Source: Climacteris rufus | Lineage: Eukaryota; Chordata; Aves; Passeriformes; Climacteridae | DNA: 64,000 nucleotides | Direction: 5' to 3' | NCBI GenBank assembly: GCA_013398175.1 | Contig: VZRZ01006165.1 | Location: 1,346,826 to 1,410,825 of the forward strand | Part shown: positions 10,870-25,800 of the stretch, piece after piece | Layout of the letters: each line of letters begins with the position of its first letter | Position numbering within the stretch: the stretch's first letter is position 1 | Notes under the pieces: model-generated | The model's input: the letters and a program-made list of their open reading frames with translations, nothing else | The model's database searches: none | What the model was told of the DNA's origin: nothing | Translations under genes and position numbers: made by a program

Positions 10870-13800
10870 CTGCCAAAGAAAGTAAACTTTAGGAAAAGTC
10901 AACTGGCACAATACACTACATATGTGAACTACAAAGTATTGGCTCCTTAATTCTCAGTTCAGGTGACATTTCACAGTTAAAGATTGCTAAGAAAGTTGAA
11001 TAAACAGAGCTGCTGCATTAAAAAAAGATTGATGGTTTTTACCCTTTAAGATCTGTAATGTTGACATGACTTGTAATAAATGCAGAGCACAAAATAGTAA
11101 AGAAGATGGGCAAGTTTCCTAACAGAGGTATTGCTTTTGTCTTTCAGGAAAACACCCTGAACCAGAACAGTGCTATAATTCAGGTTTCAGAATTTAAGAA
11201 GCTTAACTCAAGTCTACTTATTTACTCCAGTGAGAAAGTTTAAAGAGTCTAAGAAAAACATTAGGTAATACAACTATCAGAAATTGCAAGTATTCTGCTA
11301 TAGTGCACCAGCTAGATTTCACATCAGGTTACTCATTCATTTAAATCTAGCTCTGCTTCCAGTGTATTTGCAGAACAGACACCACACATCAATGGTCAGC
11401 TAGGGAATCATAAAGGAAGTTTCTTTCTGCACTTTACCACTCTGGTTCAAATCAATGTTAAACAAATCAATATTAAACAAATCTCACTGAGTGGGATTAA
11501 AAAAACCCAAAAGCTGCACTCAAAATTCGTGTTTTCTTCAGAGTTATGCTGAATATTCTCACACAGTACATCTGCAAAAACAGTCATGAAAAGTCTCTGT
11601 GTCAACATTATAGGGTTTTTAAGACAAGATTTAGTTTACCTGAAGTAAGTTTTCTTCTTCACAGAGATGTTTATCTACCTTCTTGTAGAGATTATCCAAT
11701 CCCTTCTTCACTTCTTTACCAGGATATTCCTTTATAACTTTACGAAGCTCTTGTTTATTAAAAGCCAGCTGATAGCTGACTTCCTCTTCTCGTATACCTT
11801 GCGCCACACGAGCTTCAACGCCTTCAAAAAAATGCTAACAAGTAACAGCATTAGTCACCATCACAAATCTAAGATGATTAGCTTAATTTGACAAGGATAT
11901 GTGTGGTTAAGTCTTGATTCTCCTTAATGACTGTTGTGTTGTCCCAATTTTTTTTTTAATTGGGCATGAAGTAGCGCTCAGCCATAAACATTAAAACACA
12001 GCCCAAAAATACAGCACTCCAAGTACTACCATAAAACTGAAATAAATCATTTTTAGAAGCAACCAAGCTTTTCTTTGCAACCTTGTAACTAATAACCAGT
12101 AAGCCTCAAAATTCTCAATTCATGAGCTCATAGCCAGGGATCCAAATACTGCATCTTTTGGATGAACTCCCTAAGCACCTGAGCATATCTACTTAAACCA
12201 TAATTACACAACAGCATGTTTGTTCACAACTGCCCTCCCTTCTTTCTGCCATTGTCCAGTTCTCTCAACATGGTAAATATAAAATATTTAAGTAAATAGA
12301 GGGAAGTATTTCTGTAAACATGCAGGTAGAGCCACACCAGTGCATCAGGTCCAGCCAGGAAGAGTTAACTCTCTAGTTACCTTTCTTCACAGCAGCCCAT
12401 ATGGTGCTTTGTTTTGGATTTGTAGCTAAAACAGGGTTGATAACACAACAGTGTTTTGGTTATTGCTGAACAGGTCAAACCTGACCAAATCATAGCACAT
12501 AACATCATGCTCAGCTATAAAAATCAGGGTTGCAGAAGGAGGCAGGGATAATGTTTGACTTCAAGGTGGCTGTTGCTCAAAAACTGCCTGGGTATCAATC
12601 TGCTTGTGAGAGGTCAATGACTACTTTTGCACCACTGTATTATTTTTCCTCTATCTTTCTCTCTCCCCTTCTCTGATAAACTGTCTTTATCTCCACCTTC
12701 AAGTTTTTTCACTGTTGCTTTCCTACTGTCTCCTCTGGAGAGGAAGCAGTGAGCAGCAGCTAGTTACGTGGCAAGCTTAGGTGCTCAGGTTAGAGTCAAC
12801 CCACAATAAGTGGGTAAGAGCAATAAAGCATTTTAATTTTCAAAAAGAGACTACATCTTAAACTTCTCAGAAAATGGATGCCTGAAATCCTGTTTATAGA
12901 AAAAGCAATAAACAGTGGGAGACATTCAAGTGGACAGAACTGAATCTGAACCTGTCACCACTCAGTTAAACATTTAGTTCCACTTCAGACACACAGAACT
13001 TTCTTGTAACTATTCTTATTGTTAAACAGTTCAAAAACTACAGCAATTTTCTCTGCAGCTGAGGCGAGGAAAATTATCCCCAATCTCCTGATTACTTTTC
13101 CCCTCACTTTCTTCTTTCTCAAAACCATTTGCTTAAGACACTGATGTTTAGTCAGTACTATTAATTGCCATGAAAAATATGGTTATTTTCATACAAGACT
13201 TGTTACTCTTGTGAGCACTCTTGCCAGACATGCTCTAGTCCAAAATAATAAGAGACTATGATATATGCAGTGATGAAAGATCATATAGTGCCAATTAAAT
13301 ATTCTAAAATTATTCTGTATCATTTAAATGAATACTCAGATTTACTTACATTTAATTTTTCAAGAGGCTGTCCAAGTGAATAGATTACATAAGACTGAAG
13401 ATGATCAGTGTATTTCTGTTTGGCTTCTTTTTTTTCAGCCTCCAGACAAGAAATTTTCAAGCGAGAAAGTGTTGCAAAAATATGATGGAAATTCTCCATC
13501 ATGACCACATCCCTGGGTGTTTTCTGGCTTTCATTAGCCACTTTCTCAACTGAAAGAAACAGGAAGCAAAATACTTAAAATACCAAAAAGACAACCAAAT
13601 TCAGAAAAACATAACCAAAAAGCACATACTATCAAAAAGAAATTTTGAATTTCATGTAATTCATGAACATTTGTACGAGTAATTGTATGAGTAAACCTAA
13701 AAGCAGGCTGAAAGAGGATGGCTTCTACCAAGAGCGCAATTAAATCTCCATGGCCGTTCATGCATTAATTATTTTGTTGAGACTACCAGGATGCCCATCA

Positions 13801-16800
13801 TGAAAGTGATCCAGGGCACCAGAGTATCAATAGTGATCACAAACTCATTTCAGTCAAAATACTGAATTGTCAACTAGGAAAAGTCTGCTACTGACAATTT
13901 TTATTCTTTCTACACAATTGTTTGCAGGGGAAAAAAAAAAAGACAAGAAAGCACTTCAGATTGAGCATGCCATATTGCTGCCATCTCCTCTCCCTCTTCA
14001 GTCTTAACCACTTCCCTCTGTCAACTCAAAGCTACTTTACAGGTATGTACAAAGGGAATTATCTACAGTTCTCTCTTAGAAACCCATATTACAATCAAAA
14101 GGATTACACTTGCTCACTTACCAGTAAGAGACAACTAAAACTTCAGCATGGTCTTAAAAATATCATCTGTTAACTGTAGCAGAATTATATAGATAAACAG
14201 GAGGAACCAATTATTTTAGTAACTATGACAACCTTGGAAGACCTACCACTGACAAAAACAGCTCTAATAAGTTTTATGTAGGCTTTATCTAGATCTCCCC
14301 GTCGTTCTGCATTTTTGAAAATTGATTCCGCAAGGGCTGCAAACTCTTCAAATTCAGCAACAAAGGGAAGGATCCCAACTTTACTCTTCTTTGAGATTTT
14401 TACTTCATCCATCTGCTTCATCTGATTACTCTAATGTAAAACAAAAACAGATGTTAAAAGAAAAATGCGGACATACTGAAAAAATTGTATTTATCCAAAC
14501 ACCAGAAATAATTGTTTCAATTAGTACATCTATTTAATCTTTCTCCCTTTTTACCTTTAAAAATCTGTTAAGTAAAATAATTGGAAAGAAAAAGGAAAGA
14601 TGGCCTTTTATTCTCCTTTGTTTACTTATTATTAAGAAAAAAAAAGAAAAATCCCCAAATTTATGCACCAGAAGCAATTAAAAATTTTTTTATATAATCT
14701 AGCAAGAAACTTTGCTTTTCTGATTCAACCAAGCTAATGATTCCTTTTCCTGCAGAATTTTCTTTAGCCTTCTATTGAAATTTTATTTCTGAGTATAATA
14801 AAAACAATCAGCTTCAAAACATTTTAAGCATTAAACTGATCAAGAATGGCCAGTTTTATGATGTTTGCCTAGAGTCAAATTACATTTATGACAATAAAAC
14901 AAGGTTATACCAAGAGCCATGTTTTCAGTAAACTTGCCATATTTAATATAATGGTCATAACTGTATTAGCAAAAGGAAGTTTCTGACAGTAGAGGCTGCC
15001 TTTGCTTCTGCCAAAAGACCTCTCACCCTTTTAAATCCACAAGGTTTAGTTCTCGCAAGTAAAAAAGGCAGAGAGCTACATTTTACTTAATGGACCTGAG
15101 TAATCTCAGTGGGAGTACAAATTTAAACAAACAACTAAAAATGTCAACTAGCTCACAGCAGTGAATGAGTGGTCTTATTTGTTACAAATAGCTACCCCAC
15201 TGAGAAAAACTGTAATGGAGAGAAAAAAAGAAACACAAACACCATTCTTTTGAAAGCTTGGTCAGTAGAAGAGCAATAAAGGTACTAATTTTCACTTCAA
15301 ATTTAAAGCAAGAATTTAACTATGAAGAAATGTAAAATCAAACTGGGTAGGAGTGGGCTTCCTAAGATATTACAGTTAGCTTAATCAGAGTAATTAAAGT
15401 ACTTACAATGCACTTATCAAAGTTCCTTTTGACAGTCACCAAAACATTTCCAAGTGTTGTGCTGAGAAAGGACGCAGGGTCCACATTTTGTGCTGTCCAT
15501 ACATGATGACTCATCTTAACTAACATATAAAGGGAATTAAAACTATCAATCTTGTCCCCCAGTGCTATAAGGTTATTCAGCTCAGGTTCAATACAACGAA
15601 ATATTTTTGTCATCATTTGTCGGATCATGTCCTTCCTATTAAAAACGCGTAAAAGAAAAACATTACTCTGACAGGCTATTTTACACGTTTTTTGATATAA
15701 TTACTTGATACAGTAGTTTTGCTTGCATTCAACAAGTCTCATGATTTTCAGAAAGTTGTTAAGGGAAGAAACACAATAAAAATCAATAGTCAAAGGTATA
15801 AAATATTCCAAGGAATATTTTCTGTGTGGATGCTGCCACACACTCTCAGAACTTTGCTAAGCAATTTTCTATAATACAGTGCCTAATTTCAGTTTGCAAA
15901 CTATTAAGATAATTAAACAACTATATACAGAAACACCCATCCTATATACAAAAATATTCTATTTACCGACACATTCAGTGTCTAGGTAAAAATTAAAAGT
16001 TCACTATTCACTTTCATTGAAAAGGAATAATTTCTGATTTTAGAGAAAAAAGTTTTATATGCCAAATAAACTCACACATAGGCTTAAGAATCAGTAACAA
16101 AAAACAGCAGCACATACTCAGACGATACTGTTTGTGGAACACCAGAAGGGTATGAACGAGACAAAGCTACTCCATCCATTTCCTCCACTTCGTTCTGTAA
16201 GAAAAAGGAATGTATGTAACGATAAGGTTTGTCTCCAATCCTGTATCTAAGCAGTTACTATGTCTGACAAAACCCATATAAGTAGCAGCTCCATAACCCC
16301 AGCACTCCCTGCCTCCAGAGTAGAAAATAAAGCAGTTTGCAAGGTTCTGGTAATTTTCCAGTAATTTTCCACTGAAAACAATACTATTTACAACTGCTCC
16401 CCACTGTCTTCCTACGTAGCATGATGCGGTGTTTGTTGTGATCTTATGAGGAGAGAAAGCTATGGCAGAAGAAACATGTCACTCCTCTTTGCACAGATCT
16501 AGTATTGGTCAGCCAAAAATAAAGATCCTGCCAGATCATGAAGAAAAATGAATTACTGATCCCCTGGATCACAGAATTGCCAGATAAATTCCAAAGTTCC
16601 CTTTTAAACAGATCTCTTTTGAGGCCTGCTCAATACTTTTTCCTTCAGTGACAGAGAATGCACGTCATACCGTTGTTGTTCCCGAGGTGCTCTGATGTTG
16701 TTGTAGTTTGAAAAATTTACTAATGAAGTCCTGTTCCGCCAGACACAGAGGCTCTAGTTCACTTAATACTTGCTCAAAAATCTAAAGAAAGCCAAATATT

Positions 16801-19800
16801 TTATCAACACACCAAATACCATGGACAGTCAGCAATACTAATATTATTGTTTGCTGCGTGTACTTTCTACCATCACTAAGCTTTAGAATCTTACCACTAC
16901 TTAACAGAAACAGAAAGAGCTTGTACTTTTATATCTTTAAAAGTAATAGCTGCATCTTCACACAGTTTGTTCTTATCCATGTGAAGAAAAGAACAACCTA
17001 CGTTTTCCCACAACTAAAGTTTTCCAGTCACAGCCTGAGGAAGGACTTTTGTACTACAATGAGAACATAAGTCATGGGTTCTGTCACCATCTCTTCTGCC
17101 TGGGTTGCTGAGCAGAAGACAAAAGCCTCAGGGAAGACAAACAGGTCAACTGTGTATGTAGAAGAAAACTGCTCTGTAGAAAAAGTAGCAAAAGTATGTA
17201 CATAGCTGCTACAGAAACTAACAAGTAGGTTTTGTACTGAAGTATGTGTCACAATTTTTAAACTAAAATGAAACACAATTTTGGCAATAATTACTTAAAA
17301 TAACTTAATTTTATTAATTTGAACGAAGGAAATTCTAAGTTAGATGTTAGACAAATTTCTATTCTGTCATCTTTTATACACCACTGAATTTTCTACACAA
17401 GTATTTAAAGATTAAGACATGCAATAATTTACATAAATTAAACCAACCTATCTGCATAGGAAATCCACACTGATGAAAATTCCCATAGGAAAATAGAAAC
17501 AACAACCTGGTAGCTCAGCTCAACAGCTTACAACTCTGTATATATTAGTCACATTCACATATCCCCAATGAGTGTGTGAAACAAGCGAGAAGTTGAAAAT
17601 AATAGCACAGTAACTGTATAAACCTGTTTTAACAAGTTAACTTTTTAATTCTAGGCAAGTTGTAGCTACAGGTTTGTAATAACTTAACAGTTAATATTAT
17701 TTCAGGCACATATTTCTTCCCAGAAAAAAGACTGAGCAACAATTTGAAGAGGTAAGAAGAAAAACATTCATCTCCATTCTGTAATTTAATAGAGAACAAG
17801 AAAATTATTTTTATCTCCAACTGTTAACTGCTTGTTTTTCTTCCACAGCACTGAGGAGTTAATTTAGCAAGAAATGGTGAGTTCTGTCACTTTTAAAGGT
17901 TCAGGAAAAGAAGTCAACAGATGTTGAGGACAGCAGGTTTTAAAACAGGATGAGGACACTCCAATAATAATTTAGTGGTATTGGTTAAAACTGAAAACTG
18001 ATAATAACTGATGTGAAACCAGGATAAATAAAATTTTAGGACCATGCTTAAGTCCTGGCTAAAATTCTTATCTTCCTCATCTTTCACTTTTGCTTATGTA
18101 CCGGCAAAATGTGATAAGACACTGAAAGTATGTATTGAGAAAAATAAAATCAGTGGTGAATCCAGCAGTTCAATTCCTATTTGCTTAAAAACACATATTT
18201 GGCTCAAATTTAGGAGACCACTTTTTATCCTTGACATTCTTTAAAGATGACACACAGCATATAAAGGAACTAAACAGAATCTTATAATCTGAGAATAATA
18301 CTCTGATCTACATATTTCTTAGGAACATTTTTTTTTAGATGTATGGTACATACAAACTTTGAAATTGGCATGTTTTAAGATTTAAAATGTACAGATTTTT
18401 AAACTATACAAGAAGGATTTGTAAGATGCTTCCAATACAAAACTAAGCAGAATCTTTTGTAATATTTTGGCTTTACCTTATCAAATTTTGTTCTGTCAGC
18501 CACATCCAGGTCAGAGGCAGACATGTTTCCCATGTCTAACAGTGAGGATGACTGAGATCTACGGTTTCCTGAACTCTGAACAGAGAGTTTATTTAGACTA
18601 GAAGTAGACCCAGTCAATTTTCCAGAACTCCCATGAAGACCTGTGAAATAAATACACTATGAAGGAGGAAAGCAAAAGCAGAATAAAATACTGGAACAGG
18701 TCTGTTACATATGAGAACATATGAGATCAAGAGTTGTTAATAGTCCTATATTAAAATCAAAAAACTCAATTTTGGTCTAAGCTATAAATGCTTTTGCTAT
18801 AAACATTCTTTTCTCATTACAAATTAACTGAGATTCTTCAGCAATTTTCAAAGTACAATATAATTATATAAATTCTCATTGTAAAGTACAGAAAAAAGTA
18901 TAAAAGAAACAAAACTCTGAAATACAGTAACATTGGGATTGAAAACTGGAAAGCTAAAACCAGTTATAATATTTGTGAATGTATTTTGGGCAAAGGCTGC
19001 CACAAGCAGAACTGAACCACAGGAGGGAAAAAATTAAAAAGCTTTATATACACAGGCACTTTTTCATCTTGAACTTGATCTTTCTGCTGTTAACATCCTT
19101 TTGCCTACACAGTTCTTGTTCCAGCTATTTTGCTGGATCTACAACCCTATAGTAACTACTGCTAATGCTCTCCCCTCCTTTTGATCATAATTAACATTCA
19201 GTCATTTCTTCATTATATTGTTGGGCACTGTCCTAGGAGCATGTAGTTTTTTTTCCCCCAAATTTTTTTCAGAAATGTTGGACCAGAACAGAGAAAGCTA
19301 GTAACAAAAAAGACCAAAAAACTAGCAATATTTGATCTTCAAGTAAACTTCTCACATCTAAACCACAAAGAAGCTTAAAAGCAATCCTGCAAGTTTCATG
19401 TCTAGGGACACAAGACAAAGTCTACAGATCTAATCTAAATTGTCACTTTAACCTAATGGAAGAGTGGAAAACAGTGACAAGCTCTCAGGCACAAACATTT
19501 TTACTATCACCTAGTAGCATGGGAAAACCAAAAGATAATGCCTTTACCTGCAAACCTCAAATTCTATGTTGGGACTTACAGCTGTGCTCCCTTTTTGTGT
19601 TGCAAGCCTCATGACTCTGCTAATGTTTATTTCATTCTGAACAGAGTGCTTCAGTGTTAGGCAGATTCTCCATGATGCAGCACTACATTGTAACATCGAC
19701 ACACATGCATTGACAATACCAACTGATGCAACTAGTTATACTCACTCTCAGTTTCCTGTTTGACAGCACTTTCTTTTCGAGGCAGTGTAGCTGGGATGGA

Positions 19801-22800
19801 TTAGGTTGCAAGCATCAAAGACAAAGACAAGTTAAAATGCAGTTTGCACAAACCATGCACAAGATGCAAGTTAAGCTCTAACTGGAAAGAAACATGCGAA
19901 GAACTATAAGCAGCAAGTAACTACATTGCAAACACATTTAGTTGGAGAGGTACTATTCTAGAAATTCAGTATCTAAACTACATGGAAAATAGAGTAAGTT
20001 TCTAGGTATTAAAATTTTCCTTTTCTTATATAGTATGTTCGAAGAACATTTTTGGTAATATGTATTTAAGTTCTCCCAAACTGAGAAGTCCATTAAATTA
20101 GGGTTTTATTTGTCAGACTCAGTTTCCAAGATAAATCATCATATCAATAACAGACTTGAAGAAATTAAAATGTATTTATGTAATTATTTACTGAGTCAGA
20201 GATATTGTTCACCTTTTCAATTTAAAACACCCACACCATTACTGCAAAATCATTCACATTCACAGTAAGACTGGCTAACCTTTTCTGTTGTTTGCAAATC
20301 AGGATGTTTAGATAGAGAATACATCTTTTGCATTCATGCTGCACCAAAAACTGATGACTGCAAATTTGGAGAGATTGAAAATAATGAATATATAGTAAAA
20401 ATAATTACAAAGAGGGTTGGTTTTTTTCAGAATTAAAAGTTTCCTCAAGTGGATTTCAATACGAAATTTAGAGTAAATGGGTACTTGTAGAAAATATAGA
20501 ATCCCTACAGTAAAAGGCATTTGCATACATACATTAAAAGCAGTATGTGGTATTAAAAAGATCTTGATGAGGATGGATGCTACAAGTCCCCCAAAATGGA
20601 GCAGGCAAGCAGAACCTACTGTAATAGAATGAGTAGATACTTCTAAATGCCACAAACATGTCTTAAATACCAGATGTTCTCAAGTAGGCAACACTGATAA
20701 TTATAGCATCACATTCAAATTTAATTCCAGCCTAGTTTTTAGATCTTGGGATTTTGAATAAAGACTTTGAATAAAGAGGTTTAGGCATGATATATCTGGC
20801 ATATGCAACTGTCATGCATTGGTCCCACTTCTTCATCGTCCTCAATTTCCAAAAACATGGGACTTATTACAGAAAGGGAAGACCTACAAAGATCAGGCCA
20901 GGACAATCAGGGGAGCCTTACTGGCTTTTGGCAAGCTGCATCATATAAACATATGACAGTAGTAGCACTCTTTCCAACACTGACTTTATGGTATTTAAGT
21001 ATCAAAGTCTTGGCTTCACCAGAAAAGAAAAAAAACAGAAAAAAAAAGACTACTTCAGACAAGTGTGAATGCTCATGACCCAGGTTGGGTTATTTTGCCA
21101 TAAAAATGCAGACAAAGAACCTTGCGCTAGCACAGAATGCCAGAATTCTCCCAGCATCCCCTCTGCGTTTGAGGCATTCAAATAGCAGTGCTATTCCCAA
21201 AGCACAAAAAAAAGGCAAGAACACACACCAACACAGCTTGGAAACAGGTCATCTTTAGTGTCTGACTACAACTGGAGCGTTATGCACCTACACTACTCCT
21301 TAAGCAAGTTTACTATTAAGAAGTTATGTATTTTGAATAAATGTGCAACTAGTAATAGTACAATCACCACATTGAACACAGAAGCCTTCAAAATTACACA
21401 CCCTCATAAGCTGTTACAAAATAAAAAAATTTGCACAAATACACAACAGAAGTCTTCTCAAGGTAGCTTTTATGCTGGTGAATTGAAGGACCTCTTTCTC
21501 CAAAATGCCTGATTGCTCCATAACATTCACACAAGTTAGGGAACTGCTATGAAAACTGCCTCTTCACAGATACAAATCACAAAACAAATGTCAAGACAAA
21601 GTGTTTAGAATGTTTCAGAACTCAATTTGTATTAGAATAATGGTGGTTTTTTCCTTGCAGTAAGATTGCTTTTCAAGATTTATAAATTTAAATGTTCTGA
21701 TGACAACATATGGCACCTCTTGCTTTCCATGTCCAACAGCTTACCAAGACTTATCTTTCCAGTTTTACCCTCCCTCAAATAAGCCTTACCACCCTGTTTT
21801 CTTCCTTTCATTACATTTTCCTGGATTCTACCATCAAACTACAAAGCATAACTTCAGGATCCAAAAGAAGCTGACAGAACTTACTACTTAAAGCTGCACG
21901 TGATTTTGGAATTCAGAATTTGCAAACAGGTGAACAGTGGCAAATATAAATATTTCAAACAAACTTTGAAACAGTGCACCTCATACAGAACAGACAATAC
22001 ATAAATACACATGTACCACTGCTGCTTTTTTAAGTATTCAGGTTATTTTTTTTAACTTCACTTCCATATTCATGCTAGAATCCTAGCAGGAATACATACT
22101 CCCTTAAATACAAATACCTACACCTAAAAAATTATGAATTCCATTCCCAGACTACATAGGTAAATCCCACTGAAAAAAAACAATGAAATACACAAGTTTT
22201 ATGAGGCAGAATTAGCATTAAAGCTAGCTTCTTAAAAATCCACCCAAAATTCATTCAAAGCAAAAATAACAGCAGAAGGAACACAAAGCATTGTTGCCCA
22301 AACTTTCATTAATTGTAAGAGTTCATTTTTCAAATTTGTTCGGGTAATAAAGTGGGATAGTTCAAAAGTGAGTATAAAATTGAAAATTCAGAGAAATATT
22401 GTATTTCATAGTTTTATTTTGACCAATTTCACGATATTTCAGTTGTGTTACTTTGGCCTTGTGGAAGTCAGAACTTTTACCACTCATATTTTTCATCCAG
22501 CTTCTTCCATCTTGCCAAAAGTAAAAAATTTTACACCATTATAAAATTAGCCCTAAGTATTGCAGGGAGTGTCTTATATGCAAATAATAAGATTCAAAGA
22601 AAGATATGTGCCTCCTGGAAGCTTACCAAACTTTTTTCCTTCTCTGGTTGTGCCTGTCATCTTGATCTTGGCAACTTCAAAGAAATCTTTTATTTCCCTT
22701 TCATAAAGTCGTGATAAATAATCCATATAATTCTTAAAAGAAAAATGTAAATTTAGTTAACAGGTATACATACAGATTTTCTTCTATAACAGGTAAATAG

Positions 22801-25800
22801 TTTTTAAAAGTCTATGAGTTTTCAAGTCTTACTAAATAATAAACCGGTTTGGACTACCTAAGTGTATATACTTATGCAACATGCACAAAAGTATATTCAT
22901 GATGTTTAAGCAGCTTATATTCATTTTCATAGTGAGTTCACTGAGCATTAACCAGAAATTTCTACTTCTCCTCCATGAGGAAAGATATGCAATGTAGTAC
23001 ATACAACTAGTGGTAGAGTATCACAGAATTCAAGTCCAGGGTAAAATGGAGGTAATTCAGCACCATTCTCTGTATCCTCTTTTATCAGACTCTTACTGTG
23101 CCTCCAAAAGCACACATTATACAGAAATATGTAATTCTCACTTGTTTTTGTTAGAAGATCATGAAGATGTCAATCATTCACTATCTGCCTTACACTGAAG
23201 GCAAAGGAATAACTATTTCAAAGCCATTTTAGAAGTCTAATTTACATCCTCCATTTAAGAATAACAGAACTTTAATTAAAAAAAATACTTGTTTCGTAAG
23301 GACTAACTTTTCCTTGCACCTGAACATTTTGTATACTTCTGTAGTACTTTTTTGCACTCCATGTTAGTTTTAAACAAGGTAGTTAAAAGTTATATACATT
23401 CAAAGGAAAATGTTTCTATTTAATCTACTTTACAGAGGGGTACAAGGGATCTCTGAAGTTTCTGACACTCCCAAGTGAAATGAAGTCTGTTGAAACAGAG
23501 ACTTCACACATCGATCTGAAATTAGCTTAATTATTTTTCTTACTGGGCTGTACAATGGCAAACTTATTTTACATAAATATTAAAATAAATATCTTACGAT
23601 AATTCAGAATAGAATGTTTGAGGAAAAAAGGTAACAAATAATGCAGGATACCACAAATACCAAAAAATAAAGTTTCCTATTCTAAACAGGAACAAAAAAA
23701 GAGGAGCACTGAATTTTATTTAATATATAGGAATATTAAACTGACATGTACATACACACAGGCAATTCTTTTGACTCTCAAGTCCAGCTTATTATGTACA
23801 TTCTCTAGCATCATTTGAGCACTTCACATACCTTTGTTAGCCCTTCATATTTTCCATAATCTGTGTTCTTGAGCCACTCCATCAGTTTAGCATATCGAAG
23901 TAAATCTCTGTGAAATGGGTGATGATTGGGTAATGTCAATTCAGCAGAGTGTTGGGCAAGAGTGGAACTCTGATCGTGACCCTTGGTAAGAAAAAGTATT
24001 AAAGTAAATCTGAAAGCACTACACAGATGTATTACAAGTTTCCTGAAGAACTTAGTATGAAGACAGCATCTCATTCAGACAAACAGAAAAGCCTTAAATA
24101 TCTTGCACACAAGCAAGGTCTAGAGATCCAGACTGAAGAAGATATCTAACATAATATAGAAACTGAATTATTACAGTCATGGCAGGTAATGCATCTTACT
24201 AAGCTTGTTCATTCTAAGGCTCTTGGCCTTCAGGATGAGTCACTTTGGCTCATTTTGCACAAGAATGCAGTGTACACCTGAATGAAGATTTAATGACATG
24301 TGTTCAATTGTTCCTGAAAAATTTTAAGATATTATCATGTTACTCCTCTCAACAAAAAAAATAGCTGCTTCTGTTTAAAGATGTTTTTCCCATATACCGC
24401 AAGACATTTCAACGCCCCAGTTAATGGTGGCCTGGGTGTTCATGATGAACTTTACACCTGTCCTCTGAAATCCTGCTCCAAATTCAACCTGCTTTAGGCC
24501 ATTTTGGCCAAGCCTTCATTGATCAAATCTTAAAAACATCAGTCACACATTCCCTCTCTCTCTCCACACAAACACATACACACACAACAGACTGTCAGTG
24601 AATGTTTACTGAACAATTTACAATGTGCAGCATAAACCAATCCATTTAACACAAGCTACTAATTTCTTGCTCCTCCTTTAAGCAAAGATCCCATCATATT
24701 GCTAAAACAACATATGATCTAGCTTTTTTAAGCTTTCACTTGCTTGAACTCAGAAGCTTCCTGGTCAATTCAGGAAGAGCAAGCAAGGTAACATCTGTGC
24801 AGCCACAGAGCAGAATGCACAACCACTATCTCTGGGTTAAAAGAATGGAAGATGAGACTTAATTTCCAAATGGCTTTCATATTTTCTGTAAAGTCTTTTT
24901 TACTGGGCTTGCAGTAAATACAGCAGCAGAATTTAAGTATAGTTTGTACCATGGCAGCACACAAAGATTTTCCTAATTGGTCTCCACCTCTTGCATCATG
25001 TGCAGGTGGGTTTATGCATATCAGCCAAATGTCAGTCCCTGAGAGAGGAAGCATTCCTGGACAGTTCCAGCTTGGATATGAGAAGTCAGCAGAACAAGCT
25101 ATACCATCAAAAAGCTGCCTTTGCATGTTTTAAAGTTGGAACAAAAGCCAGTTTGGATCAGAGAGTCAAAACTAAAGCAACTTTGTCTTACCCTTTTCTG
25201 TTGTGCTACGTACGAATCAGTTGAAGCCTTTGGTTAGAGAAACCTCTAGAAGCTTCCACAATACATTCACAGACTTGTTTTAAACAAAATTATTCTATGA
25301 TTTAATTTGTAAAATACTAACCTTTACTAAAGAATGCAACATAAACATGCCAGCTTCTGGATAAAGCTGAACTACTACATACAGTCATAGAATGGTTTGA
25401 GTTGGAAGGGACCTTAAAGACCATCTCATTCCAGCTCCCCTGCAATGGGCAGGGACACCTTTCACCAGAACAGGTTGCCCAAAGCCCTATCTTTGAACAA
25501 CTGGACTTGAACACTTCCAGTCATGGGGCATCCACAACTTCTTTGGCAGTTTTTGTATCCAACATGAACTTGAGTCCTGTTTTTTAACCACTTAAAATGA
25601 GACATGAATGGACCCAAAGACACAAGTCCTGGCCAACTTAATTAATTTATACTCAAAGACAATGGGGAAGGGTAACAATATAAATTGTGCTTATAAAAAC
25701 AATCTTGTAGTCTGACTTCAACAAAAAGCTAACTTTGCATAGTGCAATTGCTGGGACATATAATTTGGAATTGGAATCTGTTGTGATTACTGAGGTCATA

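Noticed and set aside
24770..25224. 118-codon minus frame and overlapping plus frames in an EXOC1 intron
   Set aside because: No splice sites in phase with EXOC1 and no recognised domain; intronic chance frames.
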